Shown here piece by piece: positions 7,991 to 15,202 of a stretch of DNA of 37,297 bases. The DNA comes from Oscillospiraceae bacterium. Its GTDB lineage: Bacteria; Bacillota_A; Clostridia; Oscillospirales; WRJC01. The notes beneath the pieces are model-generated. The model worked only from the letters and a program-made list of their open reading frames with translations. It was not told the origin of the DNA and did no database searches. The position numbers and the translations under genes were made by a program. Where the stretch lies: the NCBI GenBank assembly GCA_009782405.1, contig WRJC01000031.1:1-37297 (forward strand). Direction: 5' to 3'. How positions within the stretch are numbered: position 1 is the stretch's first letter; the number at the start of each line of letters is the position of its first letter.

Positions 7991-9000
7991 TGTTGATCCT
8001 CCTGATTTACATCTTCATTTTTTTCATCCTTGCCCGTGGAATCGATCTGGCTGCGGCCTTTCCCGGGTTTTTTGGTTATCAGTTTGATGAAAACGTCCTC
8101 AAGGCTGAGCCCCACGTTTTCAAAACCCACGATCGGCCAGCCTTTTTCGGCCATTCCGAAAAACAGCGGCTTTCTTATGTCCACGTTGGGTTGCCCCTCT
8201 ATGAGGTAAGACGTGGATTCGATATCGCGCTGATCCCTCAAAATTTCGGCGTATAATATACCTTCTTTGTTTCGCAGATAATCCAACACGTCCTTCGAGG
8301 GCCCGCTTATCTTCACATTGAAGCGTCGCGTCGATATCACCGATTTGGCTATGTCCTCGGTTTTTTCGTCGGCTACGATCTCGCCTTTGTTTATTATCAC
8401 AATTCTGTCGCATATGGCTTGAACTTCGGGCAATATATGGGTCGAGAGTATGATCGTGTGCTCTTTGCCCAGCGCTTTTATGAGGTTCCTGATGTCTATT
8501 ATCTGCTTGGGGTCGAGGCCGATAGTGGGCTCGTCGAAAATCAGCGCTTTCGGGTTTCCTATCAAAGCCTGCGCTATGCCAACCCTTTGGCGATACCCTT
8601 TCGACAGGTTTTTTATGACGCGGTTAAAAACATCGGTTACTTTGACCACTTCGCAAACTTCCTTGATGTGCTTGGGCTTGTTGAGTTTGCAGCGCTTCAG
8701 GTCGTAGGCGAAGCCTAAATATTCTTTCACGGTCATGTCCAAATAGAGCGGCGGCAATTCGGGGAGAAACCCGATTCTTTTTTTCGCTTCCGACGGGTTG
8801 TCCAAAATGTCTATCCCGTCGATCGTCGCATTTCCCGCAGTTGAGGAAAGATACCCGGTCAAAATGTTCAGCGTGGTGCTCTTCCCTGCCCCGTTGGGAC
8901 CCAAAAACCCCACGATCTCGCCTTTTTTCACGGTGAACGAAATGTTGTTCACGGCCACGTTCGAGCCGTATTTTTTTACGAGGTTTGTAATTTCTATCAT
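7987..9000 (-). CDS. ABC transporter ATP-binding protein
   Basis: 337 aa. Walker A GPNGAGKST is at residues 34-42, the signature LSKGYRQR at about 133-140, Walker B ALIFDEPTIGLDP follows and the switch histidine is in ILSTHIL. After the ~230-residue ABC domain comes a C-terminal domain of about 90 residues as in GldA/CcmA-like ATPases, then a highly charged tail rich in Lys, Glu and Asp. It powers the permease encoded directly downstream. It is the first gene of the 9000-3035 operon. AAGGAGA lies 18 bases before the ATG, farther than usual. A possible extended -10 (TGTTAGAAT on the minus strand, near 9070) is the only promoter candidate I see. Confidence 0.93.
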   Translation of the reverse strand: MIEITNLVKKYGSNVAVNNISFTVKKGEIVGFLGPNGAGKSTTLNILTGYLSSTAGNATIDGIDILDNPSEAKKRIGFLPELPPLYLDMTVKEYLGFAYDLKRCKLNKPKHIKEVCEVVKVTDVFNRVIKNLSKGYRQRVGIAQALIGNPKALIFDEPTIGLDPKQIIDIRNLIKALGKEHTIILSTHILPEVQAICDRIVIINKGEIVADEKTEDIAKSVISTRRFNVKISGPSKDVLDYLRNKEGILYAEILRDQRDIESTSYLIEGQPNVDIRKPLFFGMAEKGWPIVGFENVGLSLEDVFIKLITKKPGKGRSQIDSTGKDEKNEDVNQEDQQ

Positions 9001-9145
9001 ATGCAGTTTACCCGAGAGATCTCCTTATATTTAAATAACGAAAGACAAATGATATTTCCGCATTCTGATTCTAACACCTAAATATTGATATAATGTTAAT
9101 AATCATAGTGAAATTTGAGTAATTTAAAATAATTTAAAAAATCTA

Positions 9146-9175
9146 TTGACATAGCCTGTGTTTTTGTGGTATAAT
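9146..9175 (+). promoter_or_regulatory. Promoter for the L21 leader-rplU-rpmA operon
   Basis: TTGACA at 9146-9151, 18-base spacer, TATAAT at 9170-9175 with TG one base upstream (extended -10). Both hexamers are perfect, as expected for a ribosomal protein operon. Transcription would begin near 9182, right at the start of the leader RNA structure. Confidence 0.85.
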
Positions 9176-9178
9176 GAA

Positions 9179-9245
9179 AGGCGCCGCTTATGTGAGGCCT
9201 TGAAAATTTCGTTTTTGCGAAATTGCCTTATGGCATAGCGAGCCT
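9179..9245 (+). ncRNA. L21 leader RNA (cis-regulatory ribosomal protein leader)
   Basis: Visible pairings, outside in: AGGC 9179-9182 with GCCT 9242-9245; CGCT-T-ATG 9185-9192 with CATAGCG 9234-9240; AGGC 9195-9198 with GCCT 9225-9228; AATTTCG 9205-9211 with CGAAATT 9218-9224, closing a TTTTTG loop. Position directly between a strong promoter and rplU, and a compact stem with internal loops, match the L21 leader found upstream of rplU in Bacillota, thought to bind L21 for feedback control. The pairing is seen directly; the family name is inferred from context. Confidence 0.75.
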
Positions 9246-9269
9246 AATAAAGAAAGAGGGGTGCTTTTC

Positions 9270-9587
9270 GTGTTTGCGGTAGTACAAATCGGCGGAAAGC
9301 AGTACAAAGTCCAGGAAGGGGACATCGTCTTCGTCGAAAAATTGAATTTCGAAGAAGGGGAAGAAGTAAATTTCACCGAAGTCCTCGCAATATCAAATAA
9401 CGAAGGGTTCACCGCGGGTAACCCGACAATCGAAGGGGCTTCGGTCGACGCGAGCGTGATCAAGCACGGCAAAGACAGAAAGATCTACGTGATGACCTAC
9501 AAATCCAAGAAAAACGAAAAAAGGAAAATGGGCCACAGGCAGCCGCACACAAAAATCCAGATAAAAACGATAACGGCGCAGGCATAA
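9270..9587 (+). CDS. rplU: 50S ribosomal protein bL21
   Basis: 105 aa with the standard start FAVVQIGGKQYKVQEGD and the conserved C-terminal part GHRQPHTKIQIK that contacts 23S rRNA. The start codon is GTG at 9270, eight bases after AGAGGGG; the in-frame GTG at 9261 lies inside the binding site and would add three unlikely residues. It is the first gene after the leader RNA, with rpmA 27 bases downstream. In most Bacillota a small protease gene (prp) sits between rplU and rpmA; here there is no room for it. Confidence 0.97.
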   Translation: MFAVVQIGGKQYKVQEGDIVFVEKLNFEEGEEVNFTEVLAISNNEGFTAGNPTIEGASVDASVIKHGKDRKIYVMTYKSKKNEKRKMGHRQPHTKIQIKTITAQA

Positions 9588-9614
9588 TTTGGGTATTTTA
9601 AGGAGGGGAAATAA

Positions 9615-9872
9615 ATGGCACACAAAAAAGGCGTGGGATCCACGAAAAACGGCCGGGATTCAGAGTCAAAACGGCTCGGCGTAAAAAAATCCGACGGACA
9701 GGCTGTAATCGCGGGTAACATAATAGTCCGGCAGAGGGGAACCAGGATATACCCCGGCCTCAATGTCAGGCGCGGTTCGGACGACACCCTGTTCGCGGTG
9801 GCGGACGGGAAAGTGAAGTTTGAATATTTCAGAAAAGACAAAAAACAGGCGAGCGTATACCCGGAGGCCTGA
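9615..9872 (+). CDS. rpmA: 50S ribosomal protein bL27 without N-terminal extension
   Basis: 85 aa. It starts [20 protein letters not shown], as in Gram-negative bL27. Most Bacillota make a longer form whose N-terminal extension is removed by the Prp protease to expose this lysine-rich tail near the peptidyl transferase centre. Here an in-frame TAA sits at 9612-9614, directly before the ATG, so no extension is possible. The ribosome binding site AAGGAGGGG ends seven bases before the ATG. A strong terminator follows; the usual downstream obgE is absent. Confidence 0.97.
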   Translation: MAHKKGVGSTKNGRDSESKRLGVKKSDGQAVIAGNIIVRQRGTRIYPGLNVRRGSDDTLFAVADGKVKFEYFRKDKKQASVYPEA

Positions 9873-9890
9873 AAAGGCACGGTATGGCCC

Positions 9891-9932
9891 CGGCGGCAAT
9901 TTTGGCAAAAACCAAAACTGCCGCCGTTTTTT
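9891..9932 (+). terminator. Intrinsic terminator of rplU-rpmA
   Basis: A 15-base stem with one mismatch (CGGCGGCAATTTTGG at 9891-9905 with CCAAAACTGCCGCCG at 9912-9926) and a six-base loop is followed by six T at 9927-9932 and more T after an A. It lies 18 bases after the rpmA stop. The remaining stretch up to 10024 shows nothing recognisable. Confidence 0.92.
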
Positions 9933-10024
9933 ATTTTGGAAATGCAAATGTACCAATTCGTTGAAAAAATAGTGTCGGGAAAAAATAAATCTTGCAATTT
10001 CCCGCAAATTTTCCATTTTACCCC

Positions 10025-10053
10025 TTGACAAAACGAAACATTTGTTTTATAAT
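10025..10053 (+). promoter_or_regulatory. Promoter for the SRAP-proC operon
   Basis: TTGACA at 10025-10030, 17-base spacer, TATAAT at 10048-10053: a perfect housekeeping promoter, giving a leader of about 40 bases before the ATG at 10101. Confidence 0.88.
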
Positions 10054-10100
10054 ATATATATGGAAACAAGCCAATTTGCCAAGAAAAGAGATGAATTAAA

Positions 10101-10730
10101 ATGTGCGGGAGGTTCGTCATCGACGACAGCGGCGACGTCGTCGAAATGCGCAGGATATTCGAAGAATTGAAAAAACATTATGAGGACACGGCCGAATTCA
10201 AAAACGTAAAAAGCGGGGAAATATTTCCCAGCGACACCGTGCCCGTCATAATCCCCGAAAAGGAACTTCGGATAGATGCGATCCCCATGCAATGGGGCAT
10301 AAAGGCATATGACGGCAAGCTTCTCATAAATGCGAGGAGCGAAGGCGTCTATGAAAAAAAGATGTTCAAAGACTCGATAATAAACAAGCGCTGCATAATC
10401 CCTTCGAACGGGTTTTTCGAATGGGCCAAGCTCCAGGAAAAAAAAGAAAAATATCTGATAAAGCCCGCCGCCGCCCCTATGCTGTATTTCGCCGGGATTT
10501 ACGAAAAGGTCCCCGACCCTCAAAAGCCGGGCAAAGAACAAGTGCGCTTTTTGATCATGACGAGGGAATCGAGGGGGCTCATACGCTCACTGCACCACAG
10601 GATGCCTGTGACCGTTGAAAGAAAGCATATATTGAAGTGGCTCAACGGGACCAAAAGCGAAATAAACGAATTTTTTGCGGATTACGATGTGCCTGAATAC
10701 ACTTTTTCGAATTTGGGAGTTGCGGGATAA
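10101..10730 (+). CDS. SOS response-associated peptidase (SRAP, YedK/HMCES family)
   Basis: 209 aa. Met1 is followed by the catalytic Cys2 in MCGRF, exposed when Met is removed. The INARSEGV stretch near residue 77, Glu107 in NGFFEW and His166 in HHRMP complete the family's active site. SRAP proteins form a thiazolidine crosslink with abasic sites in single-stranded DNA and so shield them from strand breakage. It has its own promoter and is followed after seven bases by proC, so the pair is probably co-transcribed. I see no LexA/DinR box between promoter and start that I can defend, so SOS control is not shown. All key residues are intact. Confidence 0.95.
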   Translation: MCGRFVIDDSGDVVEMRRIFEELKKHYEDTAEFKNVKSGEIFPSDTVPVIIPEKELRIDAIPMQWGIKAYDGKLLINARSEGVYEKKMFKDSIINKRCIIPSNGFFEWAKLQEKKEKYLIKPAAAPMLYFAGIYEKVPDPQKPGKEQVRFLIMTRESRGLIRSLHHRMPVTVERKHILKWLNGTKSEINEFFADYDVPEYTFSNLGVAG

Positions 10731-10737
10731 AATTTTT

Positions 10738-11565
10738 ATGGACAAAAACATGAAAATCGCCTTTATCGGGGCGGGACATTTGGCAGGGGCGATTGTCGGC
10801 GCCCTTTTGGGCTTGGGCGTAGACGACCAAAACATAACGGTTTTCGACAAAATCGAAAACCAATACGCAAAATTCGAAAAATTCAACCTCAAAAAAGCCC
10901 GCAGCATAGAAGAGGCGCTAATCGGTGGGGAGATGATCTTTTTAGCGGTTAGGCCGGGCGATTTTTCCGGGCTTTTGCCGGCTATAAAAAATACCGGGAT
11001 AAATTTCGCGAAAAAAATATTTGTTTCCACGGCTGTGGGGATAACCACGGAACATATAGAAGAAAAAATCGGAAAAGGGATTTCCGTGGTGCGCACCATG
11101 CCAAATACCCCTGTTTCGATCGCAAGGGGCATGACCGCCTTGTGCAAAAACCAAAGCATCCCAAATAAAGATTTTGATGCGGTATGCGCCATCTTTTCCG
11201 CGCTCGGCGAAATCATCGTTTTGCCGGAAGAAAAAATGAACAAAATTGTTTCGGTAAACGGCTCCTCGCCCGCTTATGCCTATCTGTTCGCGGAAGCCAT
11301 GGTAAAAGGGTCGATCGAGCAAGGTTTTGGAGAAGAAGAAATATATCCGGCAATATTGCAATCGCTGATCGGGGCGTTTGAAATGCTCAAAACCAGCAAA
11401 AAAACGCCTGCGGAATTGATTTCCGCCGTCGCGGTCCCCGGTGGCACTACTGAAAAAGCCTTGGAGAGTTTTTATGCGGACGATTTAGAGGGAACGGTGA
11501 AAAGAGCTATGCTCGCCTGCACGAAAAGAGCGGACGAGCTTACAAGCGCATATTGCAAAAAATAG
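10738..11565 (+). CDS. proC: Pyrroline-5-carboxylate reductase
   Basis: 275 aa from the ATG at 10738 (an ATG at 10750 is the alternative; neither has a strong binding site, the nearest being GGGA at the end of the SRAP gene). The Rossmann motif IAFIGAGHLAGAI opens the NADPH domain; VSTAVGITTEHIE, VRTMPNTPVSIARGMTAL, NGSSPAYAYLFAEAM and the substrate loop VAVPGGTTEKALE follow in family order. It makes proline from pyrroline-5-carboxylate using NADPH. No other proline gene is present. It is translated seven bases after the SRAP stop and 11 bases before a pseudouridine synthase gene. Confidence 0.95.
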   Translation: MDKNMKIAFIGAGHLAGAIVGALLGLGVDDQNITVFDKIENQYAKFEKFNLKKARSIEEALIGGEMIFLAVRPGDFSGLLPAIKNTGINFAKKIFVSTAVGITTEHIEEKIGKGISVVRTMPNTPVSIARGMTALCKNQSIPNKDFDAVCAIFSALGEIIVLPEEKMNKIVSVNGSSPAYAYLFAEAMVKGSIEQGFGEEEIYPAILQSLIGAFEMLKTSKKTPAELISAVAVPGGTTEKALESFYADDLEGTVKRAMLACTKRADELTSAYCKK

Positions 11566-11576
11566 GGAAAATTTGA

Positions 11577-12302
11577 ATGGAAGAAATGCGCATCCAAAAA
11601 TATTTGTCGAGTTTGGGGATTATGTCCCGAAGAGCCGCAGAGGAAGCGGTCATGCGGGGAAAAATCGGAATAAACGGAAAAAAAGCCGAAATAGGACAAA
11701 AAGTAATTCCGGAAATCGACGAAATAACATTCGACGGAACCATAGTGGCGCCGAACCCCGAAACCAAAAAAATATATATGATGTTAAACAAACCCGCCGG
11801 AGTGGTTACCACTATGTCGGATGAAAAAAATCGGGTTTGCATATCCGACATATTGGAAAAAGATCACTTCAAAGAGAGGGTTTACCCTGTTGGCCGCCTT
11901 GATATGTATTCGGAAGGGCTGTTGATTTTGACTAACGACGGCTTCGCCGCCAACAAGCTGATGCACCCGAAAAACGAAATAGGAAAAATATACCATGTCA
12001 CGATAAAAGGCGAGTTGAATCGAGAATCCATAAAAAAAATTTCGGAGCCCATTTTGATCGGAGGCAAAAAAACATCCCCTGCAAAAACGGAAATAATCGA
12101 AATGAAAAACGGCTCCACGAAATTGAAAATAGAAATTCATGAAGGAAAAAACAGGCAAATACGCAAAATTTGCGAAAATTTGGATCTCGTCGTTTTGAAA
12201 TTGAAGCGCGTAGGCATAGGAAAATTGAATATGGGAAATCTGACCCCGGGCCATTGGAGATACCTGAGTCAAAACGAAATGATTTATTTGAAAAATCTTT
12301 AA
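11577..12302 (+). CDS. Pseudouridine synthase, RsuA/RluB family
   Basis: 241 aa. An S4 RNA-binding domain occupies residues 1-60 (MRIQKYLSSLGIMSRRAAEE, then the GKIGINGKK turn). The catalytic domain holds MMLNKPAGVVTTMSD and the active-site loop GRLDMYSEGLLILTNDG with the nucleophile Asp109. The C-terminal part has the KNRQIRKIC signature. Family members modify one uridine in 16S (RsuA) or 23S (RluB/E/F) rRNA; the S4 domain and length fit RluB best, but the target is not certain. It lies 11 bases after proC, so the same transcript is likely. Confidence 0.93.
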   Translation: MEEMRIQKYLSSLGIMSRRAAEEAVMRGKIGINGKKAEIGQKVIPEIDEITFDGTIVAPNPETKKIYMMLNKPAGVVTTMSDEKNRVCISDILEKDHFKERVYPVGRLDMYSEGLLILTNDGFAANKLMHPKNEIGKIYHVTIKGELNRESIKKISEPILIGGKKTSPAKTEIIEMKNGSTKLKIEIHEGKNRQIRKICENLDLVVLKLKRVGIGKLNMGNLTPGHWRYLSQNEMIYLKNL

Positions 12303-12304
12303 AA

Positions 12305-12685
12305 ATGCTTGAAATTAAGCCAATACAAACAAAACAAGAACAAAAAGCGGCATGCGGGCTTTGCGGAGCCGAATTCGATGCCGATTGTTTTGCCTACGGC
12401 GCGATGGAAAACGGGAAAATTCTCGGCGTTTCGCAGTTTAGGATATTTGGCGGATATGGAGTGATATATACTTTGGCAAACGCCCTCGGCGAAAATGATT
12501 TCGAAGCGCTTGTGGCAACCGGAAAAGCCGCGCTTTTTTTCATCAATTCGTGCAACGTCAAAAAAGTTTTCATGAAAAATGGCGACCAAAAGCTTGCGAA
12601 AGCGCTCAGATTCAAAAATAACGGCGATGGGAAATATTGTTTGGATTTAGACGAATATTTCAATTTTCCGTGCCGAAGGCCTTGA
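12305..12685 (+). CDS. Small GNAT-like protein
   Basis: 126 aa from the ATG at 12305, two bases after the synthase stop, so translation is probably coupled. The order of elements (a short N-terminal strand, FAYGAMENGKILGVSQFRI, a long helix with ALVATGKAALFFINSC, then VKKVFMKNGDQKLAKALRFK and a final strand) resembles the GNAT acetyltransferase fold, where G-x-ILG and the helix after it would hold acetyl-CoA. The usual Q/R-x-x-G-x-G/A loop is not clear, so activity is doubtful. The last 26 bases overlap the 3' end of hisE on the other strand. The call rests on pattern resemblance only. Confidence 0.55.
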   Translation: MLEIKPIQTKQEQKAACGLCGAEFDADCFAYGAMENGKILGVSQFRIFGGYGVIYTLANALGENDFEALVATGKAALFFINSCNVKKVFMKNGDQKLAKALRFKNNGDGKYCLDLDEYFNFPCRRP

Positions 12686-13022
12686 GGTTTCCCATTTTTT
12701 TGGAACGTTCGGCGAGTTCTTTCTCCACTTCCGCGTAATCTATACCCACTTCCGCGAGCATGACAAACACATGGTAAAACAAATCCGCGACTTCACCGAC
12801 CAAAAGCGCATTGCAATCGCGGTTTTTTGATCCGTCTCCGTTTTTCGCGTCTTTGGCGGCGATTATCGTCTCGGCGCTCTCTTCGCCTACTTTTTTCAGT
12901 ATTTTGTTTATGCCTTCGCGAAAAAGATACTTGGTGTAGGATTTTTCGTTCTCTTTTGTTTCTGCCTCTTTTTTTCTTTCTAATATTTTTTCATATAATT
13001 CGGATAAAATGCTATCGTTCAT
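12660..13022 (-). CDS. hisE: Phosphoribosyl-ATP pyrophosphatase
   Basis: 120 aa. The all-alpha NTP pyrophosphohydrolase core has KYLFREGINKILKKVGEES followed by AETIIAAKD and the EVADLFYHVFVML helix, where acidic residues bind magnesium. It removes pyrophosphate from phosphoribosyl-ATP, step two of histidine synthesis. It lies six bases after hisI; in many bacteria the two are fused, here they are separate. The 3' end overlaps the convergent GNAT-like gene by 26 bases, leaving no room for a terminator between them. Confidence 0.95.
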   Translation of the reverse strand: MNDSILSELYEKILERKKEAETKENEKSYTKYLFREGINKILKKVGEESAETIIAAKDAKNGDGSKNRDCNALLVGEVADLFYHVFVMLAEVGIDYAEVEKELAERSKKMGNLKAFGTEN

Positions 13023-13028
13023 ACAAAA

Positions 13029-13340
13029 TCACAGCTCCCTGTAAAAACAGCTCCTGTTTCCCGTGTGACAGGCCGGACCGATTTGTTCGGCTTTTATCAA
13101 TAGGGAATTTTCCTCGCAATTGTAATATATGTTTTTCACATTTTGAAAATGACCTGAAGTTTCGCCTTTGTTCCAGAGTTTTTGCCGCGAGCGGCTGTAA
13201 AACCAGGTTCGTTTCGTTTCCATAGTGAGTTTAAGCGATTCTTCATTCATAAATCCCAGCATCAAAACCTCGCCGTTTTTATAATCCTGTATTACCGCAG
13301 GTATCAGGTCGTATTTTTCAAACAGTTTCGATGTTTCCAT
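13029..13340 (-). CDS. hisI: Phosphoribosyl-AMP cyclohydrolase
   Basis: 103 aa, the usual length. [35 protein letters not shown] and the zinc-binding end [11 protein letters not shown] are diagnostic. It opens the purine ring of phosphoribosyl-AMP, step three of histidine synthesis. Its first 23 bases overlap the end of hisA, so the two are translationally linked. hisF, usually found between hisA and hisI, is missing. Confidence 0.96.
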   Translation of the reverse strand: METSKLFEKYDLIPAVIQDYKNGEVLMLGFMNEESLKLTMETKRTWFYSRSRQKLWNKGETSGHFQNVKNIYYNCEENSLLIKAEQIGPACHTGNRSCFYREL

Positions 13341-14070
13341 ATTCCCCGTGCCTTTTCGTAAATTTTATAGCTTCCGCCAAATCCAAGCTTCCGGAATATA
13401 TCGCTTTTCCGCAGATTGCGCCGTATATGCCGAGCCCGCACAAATTTTTTATGTCTTCCATGTCTTTTGCCCCGCCGCTCGCGGTTATGTTTGCTTCCGG
13501 CGGCAAAACGCTTTTTAATTCCCTGTAATAATCCAAATTGACGCCGGAAAGCATTCCGTCTTTTTTTATGTCCGTGCAAATGATGTTTTTTATTCCGATT
13601 TTCGCCATTTCCGAAGCGAGTTCGGCGAAATCGATTTCGCTGCCCGCGAGCCAGCCGGAAGTTTGGACTTTGCGCTCCTTGGCGTCGATTCCCGCCGCTA
13701 TTTTATCGCCGTGTTTTGCTGCGGCATTTTGCGCGAGTTCTTTGTTCTTCAATATTGCCGAACCTAAAATCACCCTGGATATTCCGTTGTTTATATAATA
13801 GTCTATTGTCTCCATGTCCCTGATGCCCCCGCCGAGTTCTACCGGAACATCCACGCTTTCAGCTATTTTTATAATTATCTCCGCATTTTGGGGCTTTCCT
13901 TCTTTTGCCCCGTTCAAATCGACCATGTGTATAAATTCCGCCCCGCAACCGGCGAAATATTTCGCCGTTTCAACCGGGTTTCCGGCCACTTCCGAAGCCG
14001 TTTCGTATTTTCCCTGCGCAAGCCTCACGCATTTATTGTCCAGAATATCGATTGCGGGAAGTATGATCAT
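13318..14070 (-). CDS. hisA: ProFAR isomerase
   Basis: 250 aa TIM barrel. The catalytic Asp8 is in MIILPAIDI, and the second Asp is in [10 protein letters not shown] at about residue 130; the phosphate-binding loops GGGIRD and ASGGA are present. HisA isomerises ProFAR to PRFAR. Its product is the substrate of HisF/HisH, neither of which is encoded here. It is the first gene of a three-gene his cluster, with GGGGGGAG about 13 bases before the ATG. The HU terminator sits 21 bases upstream, so the cluster's promoter must lie near or inside the HU gene end; I cannot place it. Confidence 0.96.
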   Translation of the reverse strand: MIILPAIDILDNKCVRLAQGKYETASEVAGNPVETAKYFAGCGAEFIHMVDLNGAKEGKPQNAEIIIKIAESVDVPVELGGGIRDMETIDYYINNGISRVILGSAILKNKELAQNAAAKHGDKIAAGIDAKERKVQTSGWLAGSEIDFAELASEMAKIGIKNIICTDIKKDGMLSGVNLDYYRELKSVLPPEANITASGGAKDMEDIKNLCGLGIYGAICGKAIYSGSLDLAEAIKFTKRHGEYGNIETV

Positions 14071-14090
14071 AAATTAAAATTCTCCCCCCG

Positions 14091-14127
14091 AAAAAAAACG
14101 GGCGGTCAAAATCGCGATTTGCCACCC
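14091..14127 (-). terminator. Terminator of the HU gene
   Basis: Read on the minus strand: a stem GGG-x-GG-CAAA-TCG paired with its complement (14127-14100), with one mismatch and two single-base bulges, then G and eight T (14098-14091). T at 14130-14136 on the plus strand makes it potentially bidirectional, though no plus-strand gene needs it. Confidence 0.7.
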
Positions 14128-14150
14128 TGTTTTTTTGCCGTAATTTGAAA

Positions 14151-14426
14151 TTATTTGTTCACTTTGTCTTTGAATACGCTGCCTGCGCTGAACGAAGGGC
14201 TTTTGGAGGGCGGGACTTTCATGTCTTCGCCTGTGCGGGGATTCTTGATGTTCCTTTCGCCCCTTGTTTTTCTTTCAAACGCGCCGAAACCCGTGATTTG
14301 GACTTTTTCGCCGGCGGCCACTTCTGCGATAATAGTGTCGATGAATTTTTCGATCACATCTTCGACCTCGCGTTTTTTGAGAGTGGAATTTTTTGCGACA
14401 GCATCGATAAGTTGTGTTTTGTTCAT
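14151..14426 (-). CDS. hup: DNA-binding protein HU
   Basis: 91 aa. MNKTQLIDAVA at the start, GFGAFERKTRGERN before the DNA-contacting arm and the arm itself, NPRTGEDMKVPPSKSPSFSAG, match HU, including the intercalating Pro. It is a small dimeric nucleoid protein that bends DNA. AGGAG lies nine bases before the ATG. It follows mazG but has its own promoter at 14469-14497 and its own terminator, as expected for an abundant protein. Confidence 0.97.
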   Translation of the reverse strand: MNKTQLIDAVAKNSTLKKREVEDVIEKFIDTIIAEVAAGEKVQITGFGAFERKTRGERNIKNPRTGEDMKVPPSKSPSFSAGSVFKDKVNK

Positions 14427-14468
14427 TTTAAATGCTCCTTTTTTTACGAAAAAATTTTATCATCTATG

Positions 14469-14497
14469 ATTATACCACATTTATTCGCAATAATCAA
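14469..14497 (-). promoter_or_regulatory. Promoter for the HU gene
   Basis: On the minus strand TTGATT (14497-14492), 17 bases, TATAAT (14474-14469) with TG two bases upstream. It lies in the 113-base gap between mazG and hup and gives a leader of about 35 bases. Confidence 0.8.
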
Positions 14498-14539
14498 GCA
14501 TTTTCCGCAAAAAAATGAAAAAAATTTATTGCGTTTTTT

Positions 14540-15202
14540 TTACATTTCTTCCAAAATTTTTTCGTTAAAATCATACAGCGCCTGTTCCGCGTTTATACCG
14601 CATTTGTTTGCAAGGGCGGCGATTTCGTACAATGTTTGGCCCATGGCTTCGAAATTCAAATTTTCGAATTTTTCGAAATCTTTTTTGATGTTTTCAATCA
14701 ATTCACCTGCGTCCAAATCTTTTGCCATTTTTCTTTTTACGAGCCTCTTGCGTATTTTTTGGGCGCGCATCAAAGCGGGCAGGGATTTCGCCGTGCTTTT
14801 CAAATATTCTTTGTCGTCGGCATAACCTTTTTCCTTGATTTTTATATTTTCCCAGTTTGACAGCACCTGCCCCGCATTTTCGGCGGTTGCATCCGCGAAT
14901 ATATGCGGGTGGCGGATTATGAGTTTTTTGCATATTTCGTCGCATACGCCGTCGATGTCAAATTCGCCTTTTTCCGAGCTTATCTGCGCGTGGAAAACGA
15001 CTTGCAAAAGAACGTCCCCCAGTTCTTCTTTTAAAAGCTCCGGGTTGTCATCGTCGATCGCCTCGATTGCCTCATAGGTTTCTTCGATAAAGTTGTTCCT
15101 TATGGATTTGTGCGTCTGCTCCCTGTCCCAGGGGCAACCCCCTTCTGATCGCAGGATATGCATGATTTCTTTCAAATCCCCGAAATCGTATTTTTCCTTC
15201 AT
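14540..15202 (-). CDS. mazG: Nucleoside triphosphate pyrophosphohydrolase MazG
   Basis: 220 aa. The start FGDLKEIMHILRSEGGCPWD and the metal-binding residues Glu40, Glu41, Glu44 and Glu60, Asp63 (EELGDVLLQ) are intact. The C-terminal half keeps the second, weaker MazG-like part (RAQKIRKRL), a little short of the 260 residues of E. coli MazG. It hydrolyses NTPs and dNTPs to monophosphates, cleaning up faulty nucleotides; in E. coli it lowers (p)ppGpp levels. Its ATG overlaps the flippase stop as ATGA. Sharing an operon with relA/spoT is functionally fitting. Confidence 0.95.
   Translation of the reverse strand: MKEKYDFGDLKEIMHILRSEGGCPWDREQTHKSIRNNFIEETYEAIEAIDDDNPELLKEELGDVLLQVVFHAQISSEKGEFDIDGVCDEICKKLIIRHPHIFADATAENAGQVLSNWENIKIKEKGYADDKEYLKSTAKSLPALMRAQKIRKRLVKRKMAKDLDAGELIENIKKDFEKFENLNFEAMGQTLYEIAALANKCGINAEQALYDFNEKILEEM

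Noticed and set aside
14100..14127. Riboswitch or his leader in front of hisA
   Set aside because: The single hairpin with T tract is explained as the HU terminator; there is no His-codon leader peptide or T-box motif.
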